A stretch of DNA of 64,000 bases from positions 20,156,501-20,220,500 of the forward strand of contig JAZHRO010000073.1 in assembly GCA_037157565.1 (NCBI GenBank). Reading direction: 5' to 3'. The notes under the pieces were generated by a model. The model saw nothing but the letters and a program-made list of their open reading frames with translations. It was not told where the DNA came from and made no database searches. Numbering within the stretch: the stretch's first letter is position 1; every line of letters starts with the position of its first letter. Shown piece after piece: positions 1 through 10,487 of this stretch. The stretch is from Thalassia testudinum (Eukaryota; Streptophyta; Magnoliopsida; Alismatales; Hydrocharitaceae). The position numbers and the translations under genes were made by a program.

Positions 1-1506
1 CAAATGCGAAACAAGGCGAAAAGAAGGAACATGTAATAATTTAGAAATGCAGAGATATGAATGTAATTTTCCTTTCATGAAATAACTTGTAATGGCATGT
101 AACATAGTCGTATTTCAAGACATGGGGCTTTCTCTTTTAGGTCATGTGATTGTATGGATGAGATTTTATGCATTTATCAACATCACCATTGAAGAGTTAA
201 GTGCATGAAAGAAATACTATAACATGTAAGGGCATGCATGCAATTTCACTCAAATATAATAATCAACTAAATATTGCAATAGGGTTTTTGGAAATGACAC
301 AAATGGTAATTTTTAATGTCACCAAAAACATAGGAAATTTCCTCTCTCCTCCTTGCGCGCATGGGGGCTTGGTGGCCGGCTGACTGAGGCCCGCCGGCTG
401 TGCGTGGGAGAGAGGTGATCGCGACGGCAGGGGAAGCATGGTCGGAGGTGGCGGGTGGCGGTCAGTCGGAGGGCTTGACGCCAGCGGAGCTTGCTGCAGG
501 GGGATGTCGCCGCTACTGTTGTCGCATGCACGCGCGGGTTGGTGTTGCGTTGGTCACGTGAGGGGTGTGCCACGTAAGGCTGCTGTTGGGCAGGCTGGAG
601 GCTCGCGCTGCTGCTGCAGAGAAATGGAGGAGGAACACGAAGCGGCACAGGCGCACGTTGTTGCTGCTAAAGATGGAGGCATTGTGCGGTCTGCAGTGCG
701 GGATCGGGCATTGGTGCTGCTGAAGGTTGGCGCACAAGGGCACTGGAGGGGCGCGGTGAGAGCGCTGGAGGGGGCGTGGTGAGAGCGTTGTGCGGGTGCA
801 GGGAGGCGTGCGCCTGCAGAGGGTGCAAGTTCGTGGGGGGGGGCTTGCGCCTGCAGAGGGCGCACAAGGGCGCTGTCGCGGGCGCTTGTGGTGGAAGGCG
901 ATGGCGCTGTGTGGTGCAGGGTGGATGAGGGCAATGGTGTGGCTTGCTGCTGCCTGTGGTGCAGTGCCTGCGGGCGTGTGGTTGCAGGGTGTGGTGGAAG
1001 GTGCTTGGTGCAGTAGTGTGATGGCGGTGGAAGGTGGCGTGCAAGCGTGCTAGAGGGGGCGCACCGGTAGTAAGGGCAGGAGGGCAATGGTGTGCACAGT
1101 GCACGCAGTCTTCACCGTTGGCTCTTCCCAATCCCCTCCACCTCTCCTTTATATCTCCTCTCTTCCGCCTCTCAAGGGATTTTCAAAATCCTTTTCTAAA
1201 TATGGCCAGCATCATTTTCATTTGTTGAGGGAGGTGTTGAGGCCGACCGGAGGATGAGGGCAGTGTTGAGGCAGCGGTTTGTTGCGGGAAATTTATCCCC
1301 CCCACCTTGTTCTTTTCCACCATCATTCCTGCAACCACAAAACATAAAATAATTACATACTAAGTTATAAAATGCGATAAAATCAATAAAAACTCAAGTA
1401 ATGACGCATGCACTTATTTAATGACCTAACGTGATTATTAACAAACATACTATGTTAGAATTGAAGTACTTAGGCGTAACAATAGTCCATTAAAATGGAC
1501 TCATCA
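1..1506 (-). repeat. A5: LTR-like sequence, right edge at 1506, left edge outside window
   Basis: An AT-rich left part, a GC-rich block (about 360-1130) rich in CTGCAG-type words and an AT-rich right end reproduce the layout of the A3 LTRs. The last 70 bases resemble the A3 LTR end (both carry GTTAGAATT, then a short hairpin, then ATCA), and both end TCA. A minus-strand TATA box lies 350 bases from the edge, close to the spacing in A2 and A3. No partner LTR, PBS or polypurine tract is visible on the right, so this is either the 5' LTR of an element lying to the left or a solo LTR. Open frames in the GC-rich block lack any domain and are compositional. Confidence 0.5.
1147..1155 (-). promoter_or_regulatory. 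TATA box of the A5 LTR
   Basis: On the minus strand this reads GATATAAAG and is followed by GGAG. It lies between the AT-rich edge and the GC-rich block, which is where the A2 and A3 LTRs also have a TATA-like element. Position and context only. Confidence 0.35.
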
Positions 1507-2211
1507 AATAAAATAATGTTATAATGTGCTAATTAAGTGCATTAAGTCAATTGCAGGCAATAAGCTGATCAGAAGCTAGATCTGGAGTTGGATCTGAAGC
1601 TGGATCAGGAATAATGGGTGTTGCAACAGAACTGGAGCAGAAGACTTAGATTAGATATAGGGAATAATGATGTAAGGGAGTTAAGGTATGCTATTCCATT
1701 AAGTAGGAATAAAGCAGTAAAATGTGAAGAGCTTAGGTCCATCCTAGCCCTAGGATAGCCTAGAGACTTCCCCAAGACTTAGCCACCCTTAGATTAGGTC
1801 ACCGCACCCTAGGAAACCCTAAAACCCTAGTTCCAACCCTTATCTGAACATCCAGATAAGTTATAGGACATCTAGAACCCTTAGCCAACTCCCACACACC
1901 TCAAACCCACTTCTGCAGTGTTATTAGACATCCAGATACTTTGTCAGACATCCAATTTCTGCAGAATACCCAAAACAGAACCTAGAATTCCCCTTGACTC
2001 AGATTAGACGTTTAGAATTGAAGTCTGGACTTCTGATTTTTGAGTATAAGATGTCTGATTCCATTTTTGGACGTCTGGAACTACTCTCAAGTTCCTGTTT
2101 TGAGATTCAAGCCTTGATCTTAGATCTCTAGCTCCCAAGACCCAATTCCAACCCCATAAGAACCTAAATTAAGGTACCTCCACCCTTGTACACCACCTCT
2201 AGACCTCCCTA

Positions 2212-2759
2212 AGGACCTAATTAGGTCCTCACCAAACCCAATTGATTTAGATCATAGTCAATTACCATTACCTAAGTAAATTGGACTCATTAAGTCCAAT
2301 TGAGCTTAGATCTCAACCCACACAAGTCCAATTGGACTTAGTGAGTGTCCAATTGACCTAAGCCCAACCTAATTGAGTTATTCCACTCTCAATTAGGTTC
2401 ACACTCATTCAATTAAACTTAGGTTAAGTTTAATTGCAATTTCCCCTTAGCAATTAGGGTTTGCAACCCTAATTCAAGGCATACACCTACCCAGACCCCT
2501 TAGGACCTAACCTAGACCTCTTAGCCACCTAGGGCACGACCACACACACACACACACACACACACCCATTCACTCACTCCCACACATCTATAGTTCTCTA
2601 GAACTCTCTTCAAGTGGCGCCACTCTTGGTTGCCAAATTTAGCAACCAAGAGCCATTCAAGTCTTAGATCCACAAATGGTGGATCTAAGAACCACCTCTC
2701 TCTCTCTTGTTCGGCCACTCTTGGGACTCTCTCTAGAGAGTTCCAAACTTCTCTAGAGA
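2212..2759. repeat. Chain of about eleven perfect or near-perfect inverted repeats
   Basis: Successive dyads read directly: 2212-2229 (18-base palindrome); 2279-2301 (9-base arms); 2324-2339 (16-base palindrome); 2366-2399 (12-base arms); 2410-2436 (12-base arms, loop of 3); 2452-2474 (10-base arms, loop of 3); 2592-2605 (6-base arms); 2613-2624 (12-base palindrome); 2623-2652 (11-base arms); 2662-2690 (12-base arms); 2721-2746 (12-base arms with one G-T); then a TCTCTAGAGA palindrome at 2750-2759. The first six share AATTG or CTAATT cores. No coding role is visible. Confidence 0.85.
2541..2565. repeat. (CA)n microsatellite
   Basis: About twelve uninterrupted CA units lie between two groups of the stem-loop chain. 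Confidence 0.95.
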
Positions 2760-3619
2760 GACCCATCCCATTTTTGGCACTCATTCACACTTAGGTTAGC
2801 TACCTTCACCTCCATTCCACCTCCACGAGTTGTGCACCATGGAAGCCACCATCTCCATGCCAGGATGCTGGATCATCTCCCCAACCTCTCTCTAAGGGCC
2901 GACCTAAGCACCATTGGCCGCCCCTCCTCTCAGCCACTCAAAGGCCATCGGAGCCCACCTCCGAATGCCCTTCCTTTTCTACTAGATTAGTATCTAGTTC
3001 TTCATATTTATATGCTTTCATTTATTTCTTAGTAGTGTAGCTCATATTCTCCCCCAATGATGTATGCAAAATCCCCCCATAGAATCCTATATGCGATCAT
3101 TTTCTGTTAGCTAGATTTATAATTTCAAGTTTTCCTTTTTAAACTTTCCTCTACATTCCGTGTTGCAAACACCTTCTTGAATGAATGAAAGAAAATTTTC
3201 TCTATATATATGTCTATGTGTTGAGAATCACCATGAGCTTATTGCAATATATTTTGTGTGATTAAAGTTTCCTGCTTTTAATTCCTGATATTCTTGCAAC
3301 TAAGCATGTCGTACTTAAATACATAATAATCATAAATCGCCATGCAATTTTTAAGCAAGTGGAGCGATAAAGATCGATTTCAAATTTGAATAAATGCCTC
3401 TCAGAGACGAACGACTGGGACTCAAAGTCTTGTTATCTTTGTATAAATATTTTTGTTTGATCGTATTGCGCACTATACTACGACGCATTTTCCTATCAAA
3501 ATGCACTTTACGAATTGTAAACAGTGATGTACCTCACAAAATAAAAAACAAAGCAAACAGGGCAAGTTAGTGCCCAGATAAATTAAGAAAGATAAGATTA
3601 ATGGTGAATTGTGTGTTAC

Positions 3620-3637
3620 TCCCCAGCAATGGCGCCA
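3620..3637 (-). other. Primer binding site of A4 (tRNA-Asp type)
   Basis: The minus strand reads TGGCGCCATTGCTGGGGA, which differs by two transitions from the PBS in A1, A2 and A3. It sits 3 bases from the LTR edge at 3641, the usual place for a PBS. It therefore marks 3641 as the inner edge of a 5' LTR and sets the element's direction as leftward (minus). Confidence 0.75.
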
Positions 3638-3929
3638 AAATGTTGTTGGGCAATAGAGGAATTTTAAGATGCATTCATTGTAGTACACTCCTAAATCACA
3701 CAATAAGACATTTAAATTTATATACTCAGAATCTAAAGGGAGTCTAAGGTCGTTCACAGGAAGCAAATATGGAATTCACACATTAATTTTCATTTAAAAT
3801 AAATGAGCACAATCAATTGATTGCAATAACAGATTTTCAATGAATGAAATCAGATTGATATTCAATGTAATCTAATGTATCTCAGAAGATGAAGAGATAA
3901 AAAGAATAAATAGAATCTAAAAAGTGGTG

Positions 3930-3934
3930 ATTTA
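3930..3934. repeat. Left target-site duplicate of A1
   Basis: ATTTA directly before the A1 LTR. The same five bases follow its right LTR at 14941-14945. Confidence 0.95.
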
Positions 3935-4300
3935 TGACTTGCTTTTGTGCGTGTGTGTTAAGGAGTGTCGTTATAGTCGCACTTGCAACGTCGATTTTAA
4001 AATAATTAAACGGAGGTGAGTCCGAGTGTCGGTCTCAGGGAGACATGGAAATCGGAATTTTGTTTATCACTTGTTGTCACGGAAAAGGTGGAGTTTTGCT
4101 TGCGAAAGATGCGATTTTGAAAAGCGAGAGAGAGAGATAGAGAGAGAGAGAGTTTAGGGTTAGAAAGCTCTTGATTTTGATCATGCAACTTGAATAGAAA
4201 TTAAAATGGCAATTGAACGGAAAATAACTTCATTAAACATGCATTCGCAGTTCATAACTTACAACATTAAATACATGCTTCAACAAAAGTAATGGAAAGC

Positions 4301-4341
<41 letters not shown>

Positions 4342-5358
4342 GAGCGACGAGGCAGCCACAGCGGTGGAGGAGGCTCCGTCGGCGGCTCGTCGTCTCCGGC
4401 GATTACAAGAGTGCCTAAAGCTAGCTAAGAGAGGAGTGGAGTAGTTGCAAGGGGGAGTGAATGCCTTGAATGGTGGTTGGAGGGGGTTTAAATAGAGTTA
4501 AGGGCTTCCTAAAAGAAAAAGGGGCTTTAGCGACATCCAGAGCGTCGCTAAAACCGCTTCCAAAAGCGTCGGTGAAGCCCTCTCGCCGCAGGTCAGCCGC
4601 CTGCCCCGTTCCTTCTCCTCGCGCGATCCGTGGCCACTGAACGAGAGCCTTCCGATCGAAGATCGGATGGCTGAGAGTCTTCCTTGGCCGCGCTGAGATC
4701 GCGCCTCGGGCACGCTTGTGCGCGCGCGTCTCCGCTCGACGTGCGCACGTGCGTGGGCGCTCGAGAGCTGCGGTCGCGCCGTGTGGTGAGATCCTGGCCG
4801 CCCGCTGCTGATCGGGCGACCCAATTTCTCCGCGCCCTTCGCTCGCCTTCAAATTCCACCCCGCGCGGCTCGAACGCGCGTCGCGTGGATGTGGGTGTGC
4901 GCGCTAACCGTTCCGCCACGCCCGCGCTTTTGTCGCGGCGACCGCGGGCGGGCGTGCAGATCTCGACCGTTCGATCGAAGATCGATGGCCGAGATTTGTC
5001 CTCGGCTGGCTGAAGGCGCGCGTGCGGTGGGGGCAGGGCTGACGTGGCACAATCTGGGCCATTGATCTCCAGATCAACGGTTAGAACTTCTTGGGCCCAT
5101 TGTAGGAGCTCCGGATGTCGGATTTGGTCGATCTTGAGTCCGTTGGACTCGGTTCGTCGTTTTGAATCCATCCGTGCGGTCCGATTGCTCATCTAAGGCC
5201 TGCTTTGACAAATGCTTACACAAATGGCCATTAATACACTTTATAAGTAATCTTGGTACATGATGCATGCAATGCTCCTATTCTACTTATGTTGTGCCTT
5301 TTATTCTAAAGATGGGTCATATTCAACATAATTATTACCCCCTTGTGTGGTGTTATCA
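3935..5358 (-). repeat. A1 3' LTR (left copy)
   Basis: Starts TGACTTGC and ends TTATCA. Contains two GA-rich microsatellites (about 4120-4153 and 4306-4337), then a GC-rich block (4500-5000). Open frames in the GC block are mirrored in the other LTR but have no domains. The TATA-like CTATTTAAA is at 4487-4495. Confidence 0.95.
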
Positions 5359-5360
5359 TA

Positions 5361-5395
5361 CCCCCATGCTTACTCCTTGCTTGTCCCTAGCAAGG
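5361..5395 (-). other. A1 3' polypurine tract and adjoining hairpin
   Basis: Two bases from the 3' LTR the minus strand has a GGGGG run, the likely plus-strand primer. Next to it is an inverted repeat with arms CCTTGCTTG (5375-5383) and CTAGCAAGG (5387-5395), 8 of 9 paired, loop TCC on the plus strand. A2 and A3 have the same arrangement with different outer base pairs. Confidence 0.8.
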
Positions 5396-5927
5396 TTTAT
5401 TCTAGCCTTTATTTTCTTGGAGAATTCAAGAAGTAATTGCTTAGGCACTTCGTTACTTGTCAATAAGAGGAAATATGCGCAGATCTTAATCTACAAAAAC
5501 TAAGCAGCGCCCGGGTGTCTGCCAAAATATGAATCGCCCGAATCCTTGCTTTAATGTATATATAACTATACATACGTATATATTTTTTTAAGAATTTTTT
5601 TCGGAATTCAGTGTGGGTTGGTAACTTTTTACGGCTACCCAACCCACCCAAAACTCGGTCAAAACCCTAAGTGCTAAGCATCTTGGTGTGAATGTTGTGA
5701 TAGACTCACTTAACGGTAATTGAGACAGACTTCGAGTTTCTACGCCTCTAGGTGACCGGAAAAGGAAACAAATTTTCCTGAAGGTGTATTTGTTCGATTG
5801 GTAGCTTTCTCCCTACATTTGTTTTAATTTGGGTCAACACAAGGAATTTTTCAGTGTATATCTCCTCGGCTTGTACTACTTCCCCGCTTCTTCCTTAGGT
5901 GTTTGGTCTTTTTTGTGCAATTATTGA

Positions 5928-5985
5928 GCTGGGCTCTGGACAACCGACCAATGGGTTGTTACCCACGATCACTTGCCAGCCATAC
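5928..5985. repeat. 58-base repeat in the A1 3' region, copy 1
   Basis: Begins GCTGGGCTCTGG and ends GCCAGCCATAC. Copy 2 is exactly as long. The ends of each unit (GCTGG and CCAGC) are complementary, so each could fold as one stem. Confidence 0.85.
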
Positions 5986-6100
5986 TTGTGCGGTGAAGTG
6001 TGGTTTGTTTTCTTTTCTTCTCGTTCCTTTTTTTTTTTTTTGTAGGTGGCTTCCCTGATCTCAAATGTACCTAGAGGCAATGAAAAAGAAATGGCCTATG

Positions 6101-6158
6101 GCTGGGTTCTGGACAACCTGCCAATGGACTGTTACCCACGACAACTTGCCAGCCATAC
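6101..6158. repeat. 58-base repeat in the A1 3' region, copy 2
   Basis: Begins GCTGGGTTCTGG and ends GCCAGCCATAC. With the preceding ATG the arms are ATGGCTGG and CCAGCCAT, 8 perfect pairs. Starts 173 bases after the start of copy 1. Confidence 0.85.
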
Positions 6159-6539
6159 ACCCTAGAGAGTTCATTAGCTACCCAATTTCTATCAAAATCT
6201 CCGAGAAGTGAGTCTGTGCAAAAATGTGTGCAGATGCTTAGACTCAGTTTTCCTGAGTTAAAGGGTGAGTTGATAAGTCGTATACTTATTACCTTATTTA
6301 GTAGGTGGATTAGAATAGCTTAAGGTTGCAAGGATTCGCCGCTAAATCCATATTTTAACGGACACCAGGGCTGATTAAGCCTGAAGGATTGAAAAATCTA
6401 AGTGTTTAAGTTCTTTCTGTATTATTTCCTACTATTGACAAGTTTCAAATGCCTAAGTTTTCTTCCTAAATTCTTTTTTTTTTAATTAATTTATTCATTT
6501 AAACTGATTAATTGAGCTCAGGATTATGCAATTTACCAT

Positions 6540-6545
6540 CCCCCC
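6540..6545 (-). other. A1 internal (second) polypurine tract
   Basis: The plus strand has CCCCCC followed by ATGCTTAAG, closely matching the CCCCCATGCTTAC context of the terminal tract at 5361. A possible extra priming site 1.18 kb upstream of the 3' LTR. A2 and A3 have counterparts. Confidence 0.5.
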
Positions 6546-6659
6546 ATGCTTAAGTTGGACAATGTCCTCGTTGGCAGATACATGATGCAAAAGGGTTCAA
6601 AAAGATAGTACCTGAGTGACGTAAACTGCTAGATCAGTCTGAATCCTCTGGGTTGCCTC

Positions 6660-7644
6660 CTAGGAAGCGCTGAGTTTAACGCCTCCAACTGGGCGGTGCT
6701 TGGTGTCAGCCCTCAACGAGGGTGACACTTTCCTTGGGGGTACCTGGGCCAGGAAATGCTTCAATCTTTGACCATTAACTGTAAAAGTGTGCCCAGTGTT
6801 AAGATCAGCGATTTCAACCACCCCATTAGAATAGGGCTTAACCACCCGAAACAGTCCTGTCCATTTGGACCTAAGTTTCCCTGGGAAGAGTTTTAGGCAT
6901 GCATCAAACAGCCAAACTTGCTGGTTAGGCTCAGGTTTTTCTATGAATGAGTTGGTCGTGGACGGCTTTCATTTTCTCCTTATACAGTCGACTATTGTCA
7001 AAGGCGTCCCGACGGATTCCTTCGAGCTCAAATAATTGCAGCGTCTTCTGCACACCGGCTAACTGGGGATCCATGTTACACTGCTTGACAGCCCAGTAAG
7101 CCCGGTGTTCCAATTAGATAGGAAGATGGCAGGCCTTGCCGAAGACCAGGCGATAAGGCGACATGCCTATCGAGGTCTTGAAAGCAGTCTTGTATGCCCA
7201 CAGGGCATCATCAAGTCGTGTGGACCAGTCTTTCCTGTCAGGTCTCACAGTCTTTTGTAAAATGTTCTTGATTTGTCTATTGGAGACCTCAGTCTGCCCA
7301 TTTGTTTGTGGATGATACAGGGTGGCAATGCGGTGGTTTACCCCGTATTTTCTAAGTAAGGCACGGAATTGGGAATGGATAAAATGGCTTCCACCATCAT
7401 TGATCATGGCCTTGGGTATTCCAAACCGGGAAAAGATGTTCTTCTTCACAAAGTCCATGACAGTCTTGTGATCGCATCGTCGGGTGGCGACGGCTTCAAT
7501 CCATTTGGAAACATAGTCTACTGAGACCAAGATGTAATCGAAGCCGTTGGATGGTGGAAAGGGACCCATAAAATCGATACCCCAAATGTCGAAGATTTCG
7601 ACAATCAAAATGGGCTGAAGGGGCATCATATCTTTCTTGGTCAT
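6660..7644 (-). pseudogene. A1 integrase core and C-terminus, broken
   Basis: Integrase inserts the cDNA copy into host DNA. The first segment (7114-7644) holds the catalytic core with D24 (WGIDFMGPF), D83 (INDGGSHF) and E119 (NGQTEV), the exact D-D35-E spacing of retroviral-type integrases. It is separated from the upstream pol frame by a one-base shift near 7645. An in-frame TAA at about 7111 interrupts it at HLPI, where A2 has Glu. A further frameshift near 6935 separates the last part, which ends at 6660 after a conserved VNGQRLKHFL stretch. The core motifs are intact, so decay is recent relative to T. No chromodomain follows, as expected for the Athila lineage. Confidence 0.85.
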
Positions 7645-10469
7645 GGTCCCCAGTGTTGGCAGCGTGAGTAAGTTTTGGCAAAGATGTGTGCATCCTTAAA
7701 TAGGGACGGCCAGTAAAATCCAGACTGCAACACTTTTGCAGCTGTTTTCTTTCCAGAGAAGTGGCCGCCACATGCTTGGTCATGACAAAAGGAAAGCACA
7801 CTCTGAACTTCATCTTCAGGGATACACCTTCTGATGATCTGATCAACACAGAGGCAAAACAGCATGGGATCATCCCAGAAATAGTGCTTGGCCTCAGCCA
7901 AGAACCTGTCCCGTTGCTGTCTAGACCAGTTGTGCGGGGTTTGTCCTATAACCAGGTAATTGATGTAGTCAGCATACCATGGCATTTTCTTGTCTTGCAC
8001 GGCTAGGATGTGTTCATTAGGGAAGGTATCAGATAGAGGTAGGGAGGGTCCAATGTGGTCTGGATGAAGTTTTGACAAGTGGTCAGCCACCACATTTTTC
8101 GATCTGGCCTTGTCTCGGATTTCCAGGTCAAATTCCTGCAAAAGCAGGATCCATCTGATGAGCCTGGGCTTTGCGTCCTTTTTAGCCAACAGGTGCCGGA
8201 TGGCTGAATGGTCAGTGTAAATAGTCACGTGGGATCCCAGCAAGTATGAGTGGAATTTTTCAAGTCCAAATACTACAGCGAGCAACTCTTTCTCTGTGAC
8301 GGTATAATTACATTGGGCCTCGTCCAACGTTTTACTCGCGTAGTAGATCACCACGGGCTTCTTGTCTTGCCTTTGTCCCAGGACAGTGCTTATGGCAAAA
8401 TCTGATGCATCACACATAATCTCAAGGTCCTGGGACCAGTCTGGGGGTTGAAGTACAAGTGCGGTGGAGACTGAGTCCTCCCGGAGGGTGTAATAAGCCT
8501 GGATGCAATCGGGAGACATGTGGAATATGGCGTCGTTGGCTAGAAGGTCGGTCAAGGGTTTGGAAAGCTTGGAAAAGTCTTTGATGAACCTTCGATAGAA
8601 GCCAACATGTCCTAGGAAGGAGCGAATTTGCCGAACTGAACTAGGTGGAGGAAGTTTGGAAATTAAATCAACCTTAGCTCGATCTACCTCGATACCCCTA
8701 TGCGAGACGATGTGACCGAGGATAATTCCTTCTAAAACCATAAAATGGCTCTTTTCCCAACTTAACACCAAGTTAACCTCGATACATCGTTTCAGGATTT
8801 TCTCCAAGTTGCTCAGACAATGGTCGAATGAATTCCCGAATACAGAGAAATCATCCATAAAGACCTCCAAGTATTCACCCACCATTTTTGAAAAAATGGC
8901 TAGCATGCAACGCTGGAAGGTCGCAGGTGCGTTGCATAACCCGAACGGCATTCGACAGAATGCAAACGTGTCATACGGGCAAGTGAATGTGGTCTTTTCC
9001 TGATCTTCTGGAGCAATTGCGACTTGGTTATATCCTGAATATCCATCCAGGAAGCAAAAATACTTCTGCCCTGCCAACCTTTCAAGGATTTGGTCAATGA
9101 ATGGCAAGGGGAAGTGGTCCTTCTTAGTGGCTTCATTAAGCTTCCTATAATCAATACACACCCGCCATGCAGTAGTGGTGCGGGTGGGGATGGATTCGCC
9201 ATGATCATTGGTGACAACGGTGAGCCTAGCTTTCTTTGGAACCACTTGAGTGGGGCTCACCCAGGGGCTATCGGAGATAGGGTAGATGATGTCGACGTCA
9301 AGCCACTTGATGATTTCTTTTTTAACGACCTCCCGCATGTTAGGGTTTAAACGTCTCTGCATCTGGCGGGAAGGTCGGACCCCGTCTTCCAAGTAAATCT
9401 TGTGGGTGCAATAGGTGGGGCTAATTCCTCTTAAATCCGAAATGGTCCAACCAATGGCGGCCCGATGTTCTGAAAGGGTCGTAGTCAACCTGAGTTCCTG
9501 ATCCTTGGTTAGATGAGAATTAATAATCACTGGGAAGGTCTGGTCAGGTCCCAAGAAGACGTACTTGAGATTCTCGGGCAATGGTTTAAGTTCGGGTGCG
9601 GGTGGGACCACAGTCGATGGGAAGGGAAAGGGTGGTAGTTGATCAACATCGATCTCTTCAAATGGTGTCATGTGATGATACTCAGCTTTACAGAGGTCCA
9701 CGGGTAATGATGGTGACGGGTCAGAACTACGGGTTTGGTGGTCTGACACAGAACTGAGGGTGAGGCATTCCTCGATTAAAGCTTCCACGGGATCATGTTC
9801 CTCAATGTAATCGCAATCAAAAGACTTTGTCACCCGGAAGATATCCAATTGCATTTTCCTGTCCCCGAAGGCGATTTCCATACATCCCGTGTCGCAATCA
9901 ATGTTTGCTTTAGCCGTAGTTAAGAAAGGTCTGCCTAAAATTATGGGTGCATTCTGTAATTTTTCAAGGACTTCCATGTCGAGCACCAAAAAGTCGACCG
10001 GGAAATAGAAGTCCTTGACCCGTACAATTACGTCCTCGACAACCCCCTTCGGGGTTTTCACAGATCTATCAGCTAGCTGGATGGTGATAGGGGTTGGTGT
10101 CAGCTCCCCAAAACCAAATTGGTGGTACAGGGTTGCTGGAATTAGATTGATAGAAGCACCTAGGTCCAGGAGCGCTCTATCAAACGTCATGTCCTCGATA
10201 TTGCAGGAAATCAGGGGCGCTCCTGGGTCAGTTCGCTTGAGTGGAAGGTTGCTTGATATCACGGAACTTGCTTGCTCAGAAAGTACAACCTTCCTAGGTG
10301 CTTGAGGTCTTGATTTACGCTTGGGTGTACAGGCATCCTTTAAAAACTTGACGTAAGCAAGGATGTGTTTGACGGCTTCTAGGAGCAGAATATTAATCTG
10401 TACTTGCTTAAAAATTTCCAACAGCTCCTCAGTTTCCACAGTATTCTTCTTTTTCTTGATTGTTTCCAA
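7641..10469 (-). CDS. pol: A1 pol: protease, reverse transcriptase, RNase H, integrase zinc domain (942 codons)
   Basis: The longest open frame in the window. Domains in order: aspartic protease with DLGAS at residues 102-106; RT about 370-640 with FLDGYSGY (D475) and FMDDFSVFG (D539, D540); RNase H about 680-800 with CDASD (D687), a TEKELL Glu, YTDHSA (D753) and VADHLS (D796); then the integrase HHCC domain with H896, H903 and C937. In the HHCC domain the first Cys is Tyr934, whereas A2 keeps Cys. The real polyprotein starts in gag: the frame continues upstream across a single stop at 10487-10489, so the listed Met is only the first after that stop. The frame ends prematurely in a shift at about 7645. 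RT and RNase H look intact. Confidence 0.93.
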   Translation of the reverse strand: METIKKKKNTVETEELLEIFKQVQINILLLEAVKHILAYVKFLKDACTPKRKSRPQAPRKVVLSEQASSVISSNLPLKRTDPGAPLISCNIEDMTFDRALLDLGASINLIPATLYHQFGFGELTPTPITIQLADRSVKTPKGVVEDVIVRVKDFYFPVDFLVLDMEVLEKLQNAPIILGRPFLTTAKANIDCDTGCMEIAFGDRKMQLDIFRVTKSFDCDYIEEHDPVEALIEECLTLSSVSDHQTRSSDPSPSLPVDLCKAEYHHMTPFEEIDVDQLPPFPFPSTVVPPAPELKPLPENLKYVFLGPDQTFPVIINSHLTKDQELRLTTTLSEHRAAIGWTISDLRGISPTYCTHKIYLEDGVRPSRQMQRRLNPNMREVVKKEIIKWLDVDIIYPISDSPWVSPTQVVPKKARLTVVTNDHGESIPTRTTTAWRVCIDYRKLNEATKKDHFPLPFIDQILERLAGQKYFCFLDGYSGYNQVAIAPEDQEKTTFTCPYDTFAFCRMPFGLCNAPATFQRCMLAIFSKMVGEYLEVFMDDFSVFGNSFDHCLSNLEKILKRCIEVNLVLSWEKSHFMVLEGIILGHIVSHRGIEVDRAKVDLISKLPPPSSVRQIRSFLGHVGFYRRFIKDFSKLSKPLTDLLANDAIFHMSPDCIQAYYTLREDSVSTALVLQPPDWSQDLEIMCDASDFAISTVLGQRQDKKPVVIYYASKTLDEAQCNYTVTEKELLAVVFGLEKFHSYLLGSHVTIYTDHSAIRHLLAKKDAKPRLIRWILLLQEFDLEIRDKARSKNVVADHLSKLHPDHIGPSLPLSDTFPNEHILAVQDKKMPWYADYINYLVIGQTPHNWSRQQRDRFLAEAKHYFWDDPMLFCLCVDQIIRRCIPEDEVQSVLSFCHDQACGGHFSGKKTAAKVLQSGFYWPSLFKDAHIFAKTYSRCQHWGP

Positions 10470-10487
10470 GGCCTCACGGTAGGGTGT

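Larger units (their letters stand above)
1507..3619. other. Non-coding stretch, probable internal remnant of A4
   Basis: No open frame here has a recognisable domain. Because the A4 PBS is at 3620-3637 and A4 runs leftward, this should be A4 leader and body, possibly with other insertions. Visible content: short repeats of a GATCTG-like word (1567-1606), copies of a GACGTCT/GACATCT motif (1860-2090) like those in the C1 LTR, two short hairpins (1741-1756 and 1839-1860), the dense stem-loop chain at 2212-2759, a CA microsatellite, and AT-rich sequence from 2980 onward. The shared GACGTCT words suggest that part of it may be a diverged copia LTR. Confidence 0.35.
5396..6659 (-). other. A1 3' non-coding region
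   Basis: Lies between the end of integrase and the 3' LTR. No domain-bearing frame. Contains a duplicated 58-base unit (5928-5985, 6101-6158) and a second polypurine tract (6540-6545 on the plus strand as CCCCCC). Athila relatives may carry an env-like frame here; none is seen. Confidence 0.7.

Noticed and set aside
554..1131. His/Pro/Thr-rich frames of 154-177 codons
   Set aside because: GC-rich block of the A5 LTR with several overlapping open frames; no domain.
2613..2624. TGGCGCCA inside a palindrome as another PBS
   Set aside because: The match to the tRNA end stops after 8 bases and no LTR edge lies beside it.
4119..4337. GA repeats as a possible GAGA-type regulatory element
   Set aside because: Simple microsatellites present in both A1 LTRs; no independent evidence of function.
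4593..5192. 199-codon Arg-rich frame, mirrored at 14082-14813
   Set aside because: Lies wholly inside the A1 LTR GC block and is open on both strands; not a gene.
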